A stretch of DNA of 11,722 nucleotides from Parachlorella kessleri (GCA_001598975.1 BBXU01002886.1:1-11722), one strand, 5' to 3'; counted from the stretch's first letter, positions 1-8,238 are shown. Numbers and translations: made by a program. The notes: generated by a model not told the origin, from the sequence alone.

Positions 1-189
1 CGCGGGCGATTTATATCAGAACTGCCTTAACTGCTGGTGGTGGAATGGTGTGAGTTGGGCAGGAAACTGAGGATGACGCCTCTCGGCCTGCTGCCTTACA
101 ATCAGACAAAGTCAATTCCGCCTTTTTGTCAACTGCACTGATCCCCATCCTATCACCGAGCCTACCTCCTCTCTCTACCCGCCTTGCAG

Positions 190-408
190 GCAGCCGCGCC
201 CACACTGCAGGGCTCAGGAGGCAGCAACAAACCCGCCGCTGTCCTGGGCTCTCTCTTTGGCTCCCTGGCCAACACCCTCTCCAGTGGCGACGACCTCACC
301 CCGTCTAACCCTGTAATCCATGCCGGCGCGGGTGGCAGGGCTAGCAGAGGAAGGGGCGGCTCAGCACAGCGTGGGGCCGGACTGTGGGGCCTGGGGGCTA
401 GGCCGTGA
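190..408 (+). CDS. Possible last exon of an unidentified gene
   Basis: A pyrimidine-rich tract ending in TTGCAG (about 166-189) forms a good splice acceptor. From 190 a frame stays open for 72 codons to a TGA at 406-408. The peptide begins AAAPTLQGSGGSNKPAAVLG, continues through a mildly hydrophobic stretch (GSLFGSLANTLSSGDD) and ends in a Gly/Arg-rich tail. No domain is recognised. The frame was chosen because its composition is more protein-like than the two alternatives; the phase-0 join is assumed, since the upstream exon is outside the window. The sequence 1-189 reads as intron. A TGTAA at 1230-1234 is the first plausible plus-strand poly(A) signal, which would imply a long 3' UTR. It could instead be spurious open sequence. 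Confidence 0.35.
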   Translation, partial: AAAPTLQGSGGSNKPAAVLGSLFGSLANTLSSGDDLTPSNPVIHAGAGGRASRGRGGSAQRGAGLWGLGARP

Positions 409-1163
409 GGTGACACCGGTGGTAGCAGATTCCACCAGGCTTGCTGGCTGCTGCCTGGTAGAGGCTTTTAAAGCCGTACTGGCCTTGGTGAACTGCGAAG
501 AGAAAGCACACTAGGGTCTTGTTTACCCTGAGTGGCAGCATAGGGTAGCATAGAATAGCCTTGGGAGCACTGCAGGCCCGAGCACAGGGCACCTTGTCCA
601 CCAGGAATGGCTTATATGATTCGCTGGGATGGCAGGTAGGCTAGCGTTAGGTGAAAGATCAGGTAGAAACTAGCTTTAGGAATTTGGGACCATCAGATAC
701 AGTCTCCACCTTTCACAGCTGTGTATTATTCTTGATCACTGTCACACTGGAATTGTGGTCGTCTTACTGTTGAATCATGACTGACCAACAGACGAGGATG
801 TCTGGCACTGGTGACTTTGGTTTGTGCCTGTGTGGCACAGCAGGTAGAAGTATGGTAGCGTGTCTGGGGTAGCCGGTGTTGTCAATGCGTTCTACTCAGT
901 CTGCACTTCAATCTCATAAGAATCCTCGGGTTGGTGCTTGCTACCTGTCTTTGAAATGGTTTGATGCGAGCTCGTTGGAGGCATACTGTCTTTTTATACT
1001 TTCCTCATCTGTGGCCCTGACATTAGGCAAGTGTGCATGTTTACGGCCGCTTAGCCGATAAGCTAAAATCATCATAAACATAGCCAGGACCTTCTTGACT
1101 GTTCTCTGGGATTGTAGGAGGTGTAGGCCTTTTGTCACTGATAGGACATAGTTCACCCTGCAT

Positions 1164-1168
1164 TTACA
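1164..1168 (-). terminator. Candidate TGTAA poly(A) signal of LRR/lectin gene
   Basis: The minus strand reads TGTAA (plus TTACA) about 290 bases after the proposed stop at 1460-1462. TGTAA is the usual poly(A) signal in chlorophycean algae. The pentamer is short, so chance occurrence is possible. Confidence 0.35.
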
Positions 1169-1229
1169 CAAAACCGGCTGCAGGAAAATATTAAATTACT
1201 CAGCCATGCTTTTCAGCATGCACGCCAAC

Positions 1230-1234
1230 TGTAA
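1230..1234 (+). terminator. Candidate TGTAA poly(A) signal of left plus-strand gene
   Basis: This is the first TGTAA on the plus strand after the stop at 408. If used, the transcript would overlap the 3' UTR of the opposing LRR/lectin gene. Confidence 0.2.
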
Positions 1235-1459
1235 TGGAAGCACTGCGACCATCCTATACCGATCCAATACGTGCAAGGCACCACAAACAAGTCCAAAAAC
1301 AGGTCAAGCATCAAGCAAAATGACTGCAGTCAGCCTTCCATACTGCAGGCATGCCAGTTTCGAAAGCTTGACATCTGCTGTGGGAAAGTACAACTCCCCT
1401 CCTGCTGACACACTCATGCATGCTGCCTCACTAGTCGCGCTCTTATGTCGTATGTGTTG

Positions 1460-4400
1460 TTATTCACACCTGCACACAACCAAAGGAGCAGCTCGATATG
1501 GCTTGCCAGAGTCTTCTTACTTTCTCTGGCATCAGTCTCCTCTGTACACCACCTTCAATACTGCTGTCAAGGTGGGAGTCACGCCCACCCCTCAACTGAC
1601 GCCCTCACAGCAATTCAGGCTGGCGGCCAGCAGGCACACGCCATATTTCATATGCAGCTCCCGTGTCTACAGTGCCCAGGGAACGTCCGGGGGTCTGACT
1701 CCCCAAATACATTTGCACCCGGATCCCTCACCCATTGCCAACGCACTTACCACGACGCCCCTGCCCACCACCCCTGAGTTGGCATACAACCCACCCACCC
1801 CACAACTTACGTGGCGTTCACCCTTAATACTTTGAGGCAGTACTGGCACGGCTCCCCTAGGGCCTCTGGGGTGGCCTGCACCGGGCAGGACCGCTGCCCC
1901 ACGCACTGCTGACTCAGCAGCGCGCTCACATCCCCGGGGGGGTTGTCCTGCCCCGGCACGCAGACCCCGGGCGTGCAGGTCTGCGCGTATGCCCCCTGTG
2001 GGCAGTCCCACCCGCTAGCATAGGGGCCAAACGGGTAAGTCTCGTTGGCAGCTGCCAGGCACGCCCAGGAGGCGTTAACCATCTGGATGGTCAGGGGTGG
2101 GTAGCAGGAGACCGTGGCCTCCGAAGCCGAGCTGGGGCTCTGGCTGACTAGTGCGGACACAATCACCCCTGCGACGGGCGGCAAGACAGGCTTGGCAGCC
2201 ATATGTGTGGCAGCAAAGTCGCGACACTGGCTCAAGGGAGTGAAGATATCACAGCGCAGTGGCATAGTTGCGATCCAGGACACTTGACTACAAGCAAACC
2301 CACACCTGAAGGCCCTCACAATATCTAATCAAGAGACAGGCCACGCACGAACGACCAGCCCAAAGCAAACACCACAAGGGCATTTTCAAGCTAGACCCAT
2401 GCGGCACTAGCAGGCTGCCCATAGTCCCCCACTACTCACTACTGCGTGGCAGGGTCGGCGTCGGTGTGGGGGTGGGGGTTGGAGTTGCCACGGGTGCAGG
2501 GGTGGGGGAGCTTGGCGCCGGCGAAGAAGGCACCGGGGAAGCAGGAGGCAGCGCTGGTGAAGGGCTGGCTGCGACTGGGGCCCGGGGAGAAGGCGAGGGA
2601 GAGGCTGCTGGCATGGGGGACGCTGGCACTGGTGATGGTGACGGAGGCTTGGGGGAGGGGGCGGGGGAGGGGGTTGGCGAGGCTGGCACCGGCGCCGGGG
2701 ACGGCACCATTGCAGGCGCTGGGGAGGGTGAGCGCTGCGGCTGCTGAGGCGACTGGGTGGGCGAGGGGGACGGGGAGTTCAGTGGCCAGATGGGGGTGAC
2801 CATCCTTGGGGAAGGGGAGGGGGAGGGCTCTGGGCTGGGCGATGGTGAGGCGGGCTTGGGGCTGGGGCTGGGGCTGGGGGAGGGGGCGGGGACCTGGGAC
2901 TGCAGGGCAGCCACACGGCGGGCCAGGGCTCGATACTCGGTTGAAAGCCGGCTTCTAAAGCCAGTTGCTTGCCCCCATCATGACTAGATGCTCATCCCAG
3001 CATAGACAGTTGCCTGTCCCATCATGATCACTAGCGAGCTTCTGTGGTGCGACTCACAACAAACCATGCAGGGTGCGGAACACGCTGCACCACTACAGTC
3101 AGGTACCAGAGATTTCTCTTCGAAAAGAGAGTGATGCACCTCCTGTACTACCTGAGAGACGACTACATCAATGCCAAGCAGCTGTGCCACGCCATCAATA
3201 TCAAATGCAAGACTACTAGGCAAAACTCCTCGCGCCTAACTCTTGCAGGTAACGATTAAAACAGCCGTCAGTAGAACATGCAAACCCATGCTCCCCAGCC
3301 AACGGTTGGCAGGCAGGGCAGCCTGGCTGCCACATCAGCATTGTCATCAACTAAGCAAAGCACAATGTCCAATGTCCGCTCCGCCATCAATGCTCAGCCA
3401 CAGCCCACCCAGCGCACCTGGGGCTAGGACTAGGCGGCTTTGGGGAGGGGCTGGGGCTGGGGCTAGGGCTGGGGCTGGGAGAGGGGCTGCAGGGACGCAA
3501 CACACCCTTGCTGTCACGCCATGGGTAGCAACAATGGCCAGCTGGTAGCTGCCAGCCGCAATGCAAGGCTTGAGGACATAGGACCAAAGCAACCACTTGG
3601 GGCATGTTGGGCTGCCATCACGCGCACACCGTGCAGACAAGGGCACGTGTTCGCAGCTATCGCTGGTCCTGTATGTCTACAGGGCAGCTGCTCCCTTGGC
3701 ATGGCAGGCAAATTTTTCTGTGAGCTTGCATTCCCTGTCGCTGGCGCACCTGGGAGACGGGGAGGGGGAGGGAGACGGGCTTGGGCTGGGGGAAGGAGAC
3801 GGGCTTGGGCTGGGGGAGGGAGACGGGCTTGGGCTGGGGGAGGGAGATGGAGATGGGCTGGGGGAAGGAGACGGGCTCGGGCTGGGGGAGGGAGATGGAG
3901 AGGGGCTGCAGCCCAACAAGGCAAGATGCCAAAGGGTGTCATTTGAGCTGGAGATAGCCAGCCAAATGTCTGATGGGCGAAGAGATAGGGACAGCCATGG
4001 GCTTGGGCTGCACTACCATTGCGCTTTGTCCCACCACTACCCAGCGCGTGCCTCCTTGGTCTGGCCCACCTCACCGGGTATCTGCCAACCATGACACGTT
4101 TGAAGCTGCCCTATTGGTCCTCACTAACCCCAGCTTCCCCGCTGACTGTTATGAAGGCTGCAGCTGTTTGTTAGGTGCACTGCGCAGGTGTAGCTACTTC
4201 TGCTTATAATACGGGTAGCACATAGTTGAGCAAGAGGGGTTTTGCCCCCTCACATCCGGCTCACCTTGGGCTAGGGCTAGGCGAGGGTGACGGAGAGGGG
4301 CTGCAGCAGGCATTACCAGAATCACTGGTGGACAATTGCACCCAACCCCCATCCGCCGAAACGCCACGTGTCAAACACAACCTCAACATCACTCATTGAT

Positions 4401-7400
4401 CTGCTCCTGGCAACACTAGATGTCACGCAGAACCCTTACTCCTGCCCTCGCTACTGCTGCAAAGACTGGCAACCATGCAGCGAGAGGAGCACGTGTCCTT
4501 GACTGTCACATCACCCAGAGCTGTCGTCCCCTCACCACTCGCGTCTTGTCCCAAACCGGCTTTGCATGCAACACATCTGCGGGCTCCCGCTCCCCTCGAT
4601 CAACTTTGGGGCTGGAAGGCGGCAACAGCTCCGTTCAGGCACAAGCGATTGACCACTAAGGCACAGCTGGCAGGCTGCAGGAATAGCACACCTGGGGCTA
4701 GGGCTAGGGCTTGGGCTCAGGCTTGGGGAAGGGCTGCAACGAAGAACAAGCAGGGCAGTATTCATAGGCTTCGGATTCAACTCTAAGACTGTCCCGCCTG
4801 GGGGTTCTGTCATCACGCCAGGATGATACAGTGCCACGGGATACTCAACTCCCCTGTTTTGACCCCAGGATGGGATGCATGGCGCAGGCTAGACTGCACA
4901 CACAGACGAGCTTCAAGCTGGCTGCTACTCTGTCACCGCACTAAGGACTTAAGGCTGAAAGCCCGGAGCGCAAAGCAGCTGCATTGCCCAGGCCACCCTG
5001 CCAAGCTGGGTGCTTCCCTCACCTAGGGCTGGGCTCAGGCGAGGGTGAGGGTGGGATTGTTAGCACCGGCACCACAGTGGGCGAAGGCAAGGGCTGCGGC
5101 TGCTCTGGGGACGGGGACGGCACCTCTGGTGAGGGTGAGGCCACAGACGCAGCTGGTGACGGCTCTGGGGAAGGCGCCGGGGGCGCACAGACGGGGGGCA
5201 GCGGCTGGTCGGGCGGGCAGGCGGGGAGGGATGTGAGGAGCACGTCCAGGTTGCCCGACCGCTGGTAGTAGGGCGGCGGGGATGGCAGCTGCAATGAACA
5301 AGAAGGGGTGGCAGTTGTGGCCCCTAAGGCTCAGTGCTGCATCCGTGCTTTGCAGCAGCGCAGGTCGCCGGGCCGCCCACGGGAGGCGCAATGCCCGCAG
5401 GAACTCAGCAACAGAAGGCTGCATGTTGACGCCAGGGCCTACGCTGCTGAAGCATGTCACAACCACGTCCCACGGCAACTTTGAGGCTGCTGGAAGCCCC
5501 CCTGGCAGCAGCCTTCACCACACGCTCACTTTTGAGCACCCCTTTCCTGCTTCAATCCTTCAGCCACAAACAACAAACAGACTCGCGCTCTTTCTTTTGA
5601 GTCCATGTCAAGCTCCCTTCTGAACTGTCCAGATGCTATGCAACAGGCTGTCACTTGACTCACCTCCCCACAAAAACCAGGCGAGTCTTGCGGCAGCACA
5701 TTGACTTGTGTGGTTTCGGGCACCCCCCAGGCTGGCAGCGTACCTACATCACGCAAACAGCACGCCCCCTTCACAACTCGAACCCAGTAAAGTGTACCCT
5801 GGGTACACCGCACAAACCGCCGCGCCCCGTTCCACCCACTAACGAGGTCCATCCTTGCAGCAATAGACACGCATTTTGATGCATTTTGAATGCCTCAGTC
5901 ACATACTACTGGGCAAGCTGAGCTCCCAATCGCAAGCAGCTACAGCCTTCCCGCCCGAACATATGAGAGCCTCTCACTAGCTGCCTACCCACTCCTGCTA
6001 GGTCCACCAACCAGCTATGCTCCAGGCTCCCCCACCTTGCAGCTGGTTATCGTTCAGCCACATGGTTTGCAGATTGAGGAGCGTGACGCCAGCTGGCACC
6101 GCTCCTGTCAGGTTGTTGAAGGACAGGCCCACATGCTGTATGCCGACAGGCAGGTTACTAAGCGCCTGACCAGACAGGCAGCCGGTCAACTGGTTGGTAT
6201 CCAGTACTAGCGCCTGCAAGGGAGGCACAGCAGCCGACCGGCAGTAACGCATCGCTTCGTGCACCTTTCGCTCCTTGGACAGCAGGGCAGTGCACAGGGA
6301 TCAGCTGGCTGGCTGGTGCCAAGCCCCAGCTAGCACCTGCACCGCTCTCTGCTAGCTGCACAGGGCGTGGCTGGCAGGTGCATGGTAGCAGAAGGACAGA
6401 GGGCAGGAAGGAACAGTGCTTCAAGCACAGCCTGTGCAGCTCCTGCCAACTGCTGCACAAGGGTGCTGCAGCCGCTACAGGGCCTGTCACATGCTGCTGC
6501 AGCAGCAGCAGCAGCTGCCGCCGGGGTGCTGCCATATCTCTGCCACCCGCACTGCTGTGCCTGCTGTGCTGCCTGCCTGGTGCCCTCAAAATACACCCCC
6601 AGCAGACGCCCTCCTGCAAGGCCCCTACTATGGACAGAAGGAAAGGGGTTGTCGCGAGGAGCGCAGCCGCTTGCTTGCCTTCAAATGCTCCGGCAGCACC
6701 CACCCCTCAGGCGGAATGGTGCCTGCTAATTCGCGGCCTGGCGAGCCGTTGGCCCAGCTACATACAACGCATGGGAAGTAAGAAAGGACTTAGATGGAGG
6801 CAGGAGCTCTCAGACAAGTGGGGACGTGGCACGGGGAGCTAGCTCCAGGCAAGCGTCTAGCAGGAGTCCAGCCAGTAGAAAAACGGACAAACAAAGGCTA
6901 CTAGCAATCAGGCAACCCGGCCGAAGTTGGTGCACAGAGCAACCCATGGCATCATATGCCACACAGCAGAGCTGCCGCTGAGACTCATTAGTGCAGGTGG
7001 TGGGCATATTTGGTAACAACCACTACTTTACCCATTAATTAGTGCAGGTGGTGGGCATATTTGGTAACAACCACTACTTTACCCATTAATTAGTGCAGGT
7101 GGTGGGCATATTTGGTAACAACCACTACTTTACCCATTCAGGCGCTTGCGCTCTCTCCCACCCGCCAGCTTACATCTGTGTCACCCGCGGCACGCCCAAC
7201 ACATCTCCACACACAATGCCCGTCCAGTTGACACAGGGGTCCAGCGCGCTCTGCCATGTGTCAAAGAAGGTGTCGCCATTCGGAAAGGATGCCTTAAAGT
7301 CTAGCAAAAAGGGCAAGTCCGGGTTCTCCTGGCCTGATGCTAGATGAATGTAAGCGATCAGAAGCAGGAAAGGGACGGTGCACTGACAGAGCCTCGGGCA

Positions 7401-7409
7401 AAGACCCAT
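1460..7409 (-). CDS. Secreted LRR / Ser-Pro rod / SUEL-lectin protein
   Basis: Exons in transcript order, all phase-consistent: 7409-7174, 6757-6679, 6213-6036, 5743-5664, 5288-5023, 4733-4692, 4300-4265, 3905-3750, 3486-3418, 2954-2440, 2168-1811, and a tentative last exon 1469-1460. The joined product is about 674 residues. Residues 1-26 are a signal peptide (hydrophobic [13 protein letters not shown], cleavage near ASG-QE). Residues 30-78 form a plant-type LRR N-terminal cap ([22 protein letters not shown]). LRRs occupy about 79-182, ending in a cap with SPGFCG. Residues 192-279 are a Pro-rich linker, 280-381 a Ser-Pro rod, about 382-400 a possible helix, 400-552 a second Pro-rich rod, and about 570-673 a galactose/rhamnose-binding lectin-like domain. 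Several N-glycosylation sequons occur. By family knowledge this should be a wall or matrix glycoprotein with hydroxylated prolines. Start chosen at the ATG preceding the signal peptide. Least certain are the last exon and the GC donor at 6678. Confidence 0.85.
1811..2168 (-). other. Exon 11: SUEL/rhamnose-type lectin domain
   Basis: After a CCGCCCGTCGCAG acceptor the frame encodes 118 codons. From [20 protein letters not shown] to [14 protein letters not shown] and [13 protein letters not shown], the order follows the Gal_Lectin (SUEL) pattern: an N-terminal V-x-C strand, C-x-G-x-x-x-C-x-V in the middle, then G-[DE]-P-C and a K-x-L-x-V strand. A final Cys is expected two or three residues later and is missing from this exon, implying a further exon. 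The domain binds D-galactose or L-rhamnose in animals and is also found at the C-terminus of plant beta-galactosidases. Two extra Cys pairs ([11 protein letters not shown]) lie in the loop. The donor is GTAAGT at 1810, phase 2. Confidence 0.8.
2440..2954 (-). other. Exon 10: helical stretch and second Pro-rich rod
   Basis: The acceptor GGCTTTAG at 2955-2957 places one base (A) in the split codon, matching the phase 2 end of the last mini-exon and making Arg. The next residues, [20 protein letters not shown], have Leu/Ala/Val spacing compatible with a short coiled coil. About 140 residues of Ser/Pro/Ala/Thr-rich sequence follow, ending in a Thr-Pro run ([10 protein letters not shown]). The donor GTGAGT is at 2439 in phase 1. 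A TCCCAG site at 2899 is an alternative acceptor but has the wrong phase for the rod. Confidence 0.78.
3418..4733 (-). other. Array of four symmetric Ser-Pro mini-exons
   Basis: Exons 4733-4692 (42 nt), 4300-4265 (36 nt), 3905-3750 (156 nt) and 3486-3418 (69 nt) each start at a GCAG acceptor with a single C, encode (Ser-Pro)n, and end in AG before GTGTGC, GTGAGC, GTGCGC and GTGCGC. All are phase 2-2, so each can be included or skipped without shifting the frame. Three start with the same nonamer CCCCTCTCC. The 156-nt exon is pure alternating Ser-Pro made of imperfect units of about 24 bases; the 69-nt exon ends in a Lys-Pro-Pro break. In green algae such tracts are prolyl-hydroxylated and glycosylated into stiff rods. 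The exon calls rest on frame, splice sites and phase agreement, not on transcript data. Confidence 0.82.
3750..3905 (-). repeat. Imperfect ~24-bp repeats coding pure (Ser-Pro)n
   Basis: The plus strand shows repeated GGGAGACGGGCTTGGGCTGG units with small substitutions. On the minus strand they encode 26 consecutive Ser-Pro pairs, counting the split serine. Silent changes at codon third positions with no amino-acid change show selection on, or recent homogenisation of, the coding frame. Confidence 0.9.
5023..5288 (-). other. Exon 5: Pro-rich linker after the LRR domain
   Basis: After a TTCTTGTTCATTGCAG acceptor the frame reads [20 protein letters not shown], then [14 protein letters not shown] and Ser/Pro/Glu-rich sequence ending [13 protein letters not shown]-like and Cys-Pro-Pro elements sit between the LRR cap and the rod, as in plant LRR-extensins. 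Two cysteines (in PACPP and PVCAPP) could pair. The exon ends CCTAG before GTGAGG in phase 2. Confidence 0.85.
6214..6678 (-). other. Probable GC-AG intron inside the LRR region
   Basis: The exon ends CATTTGAAG and the intron begins GCAAGC, the canonical AAG/GCAAG form of GC-AG introns. The acceptor is CTCCCTTGCAG. Joining gives [17 protein letters not shown] in phase 0 with correct LRR spacing. GT donors nearby (GTGGGT after 6701, GTGCTG after 6699) either break phase or drop the LPEHLK half-repeat. The intron also carries a CTG/CAG run near 6491-6515. Confidence 0.6.
6491..6515. repeat. CAG/CTG trinucleotide run in intron
   Basis: The plus strand has a short run of alternating GCTGCTGCAGCAGCAG type inside the second intron of the LRR/lectin gene. 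It is partly palindromic (CTG units followed by CAG units), so it can fold as a hairpin on either strand. Confidence 0.7.
6987..7138. repeat. 51-bp tandem repeat, three copies, in first intron
   Basis: Copies begin at 6991, 7042 and 7093 (GTGCAGGTGGTGGGCATATT). The first two are complete and identical; the third matches until 7138. Four bases (ATTA) before the first copy also match the repeat, giving about 2.98 units. Each unit holds a small inverted repeat (GTGGT ... ACCAC) and an ATTAAT palindrome at the junction. No spacers exist between copies, so this is a simple tandem array, not a CRISPR. It lies entirely in the first intron, about 36 bases from the donor. Confidence 0.97.
7174..7409 (-). 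other. Exon 1: signal peptide and LRRNT_2 cap
   Basis: The ATG at 7409-7407 opens 78 codons plus two bases. The residues read signal peptide, then [20 protein letters not shown] with downstream DPC-x-NWTGIVC and RVTQ, the hallmark order of the plant LRR N-terminal cap (Leu/Phe-Lys, Trp, DPC, Trp-x-Gly, Cys). The exon ends CAGAT before GTAAGC (donor at 7173), phase 2, so Ile is completed by the next exon's C. Confidence 0.9.
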
Positions 7410-8175
7410 CGAGGCCTCCCGCTCAAGGGCGGCTCAAGTGGCGAAGTAATGTAGCCAAACGATACGGCAGAAAAATAACACACAGCGCAAGTGTCGGTTA
7501 AGACGCAGTTGGCCGCTAAGGGTTCGCCTCTTTTCCTAACACGGGGTAAACTGTGGGGCCCTGCCAGCGCGTCAGACAGCTTCACCAGATCACCCCTCGC
7601 TTTCCACCTGTCATTGACTTATCGTTGGAATTAGACAAGCGATCTGTTGTGAGATGGCTATATCTTACTTTGCCGTGTGCGGTATGCTGGAGTTGATGGG
7701 AAGCAAGTGGTTTAACAGCAAGTGACTGAATAGCAACCCAGCTTGCCTACAGTGGGTGACTATCAGGGACAGTAAGTGCTTTCCGAAAGGGAGGGAAGTG
7801 CCCCCTTGAGCACGGAGGGGTAGGCATGACCACACATGTTGGCAGGCGATGAAATCAAGTACGTGAATATGCGTGTTTCAAAGCAGTTTTGCAGCTGCCC
7901 TGTGACAAACTGAAATATGTTGGTCTAGGCCAGGGCAGGCCAGGGCAGGGGACAGGGTGGCTTTGAGCAAGCGGCTTCCTGAGGGAGGCCGTTTCACCAC
8001 CAAACTCCGCCTCGCCTTTAGCACAGGCTGTTTTCCTATATTGCAGTCAGGGGTTGCTGACGTAACATTGCTGCAGGAGCGATTAAAGCTGGCCAGTGTG
8101 CGACATTCTGCTTATTGCCCAGGCCTGCAAGGCGCTGCGGCTACTGCAAGCCAAGGCATATGCTTTCATGGGCTA
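7410..8175 (-). promoter_or_regulatory. Intergenic region with presumed promoter of LRR/lectin gene
   Basis: The stretch lies between the start codon at 7409 and the presumed poly(A) site of the next gene upstream. No exon, clear TATA box or other consensus element could be defended. The transcription start is not visible. A direct 10-bp duplication (GCCAGGGCAG twice, 7929-7948) is the only local structure noticed. The bases before the start codon (GGCCTCGATGG) are an acceptable initiation context. Confidence 0.35.
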
Positions 8176-8180
8176 TTACA
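8176..8180 (-). terminator. Candidate TGTAA poly(A) signal of secreted Cys protein gene
   Basis: The minus strand reads TGTAA about 220 bases past the TAA at 8399-8401. The spacing suits a short 3' UTR ending before the promoter of the LRR/lectin gene. Confidence 0.35.
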
Positions 8181-8238
8181 CAGCGTCTTGAGTCTGATGC
8201 CTACAAGCTGACTCCATGACACAGGCTGGCCCCAACTT

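Larger units (their letters stand above)
409..1459. other. Convergent 3' regions without a supported gene
   Basis: No credible exon was found on either strand. The stretch probably holds the 3' UTR of the plus-strand gene ending at 408 and the 3' UTR of the minus-strand LRR/lectin gene. A minus-strand frame at 941-1171 is open after a CAG but resembles no part of the lectin gene and lacks coding-like composition. Confidence 0.4.
5664..6757 (-). other. Exons 2-4: leucine-rich repeats and C-terminal cap
   Basis: Exon 2 (6757-6679) follows a GTATGTAG acceptor and gives [19 protein letters not shown]. Exon 3 (6213-6036) follows CTCCCTTGCAG and gives [25 protein letters not shown] and [12 protein letters not shown], clear plant-type LRR units (LxLxxNxLxGxxP). 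Exon 4 (5743-5664) gives [20 protein letters not shown] then PGFCGE, matching the Asn/Asp-x-Pro-x-x-Cys-Gly ending of plant LRR domains. Intron phases are 2, 0, 1 and 0 and every join restores repeat spacing. The number of repeats is small (about four), typical of short recognition or scaffolding LRRs rather than receptor kinases; no kinase domain follows. Confidence 0.88.

Noticed and set aside
1206..1835. Plus-strand open frame of 209 codons
   Set aside because: It is opposite the lectin gene's final intron and 3' region; composition is not protein-like and no motif is present.
2446..2987. Gly/Glu-rich plus-strand frames ([16 protein letters not shown])
   Set aside because: They are reverse-complement shadows of the Ser-Pro coding repeats.
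2984..3223. Minus-strand frame in the intron before exon 10
   Set aside because: No suitable phase 2 acceptor and donor pair, and no similarity to the flanking Ser-Pro sequence.
3421..3486. Telomere-like GGGGCTGGGGCTAGGG strings
   Set aside because: The unit is irregular, does not match TTTTAGGG or TTTAGGG, and is explained by AGC-CCN serine-proline codons on the other strand.
3657..3932. Minus-strand frame with Pro-Gln-Pro-Lys-Pro-Val repeats
   Set aside because: It is another frame of the Ser-Pro repeat; only the Ser-Pro frame agrees in phase with the neighbouring exons.
6330..6596. Minus-strand frame with a poly-Ala run
   Set aside because: It is a CTG/CAG repeat within the probable GC-AG intron and does not fit the LRR reading.
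6987..7138. CRISPR-like repeat array
   Set aside because: The copies are directly adjacent with no spacers, and the context is a eukaryotic intron.
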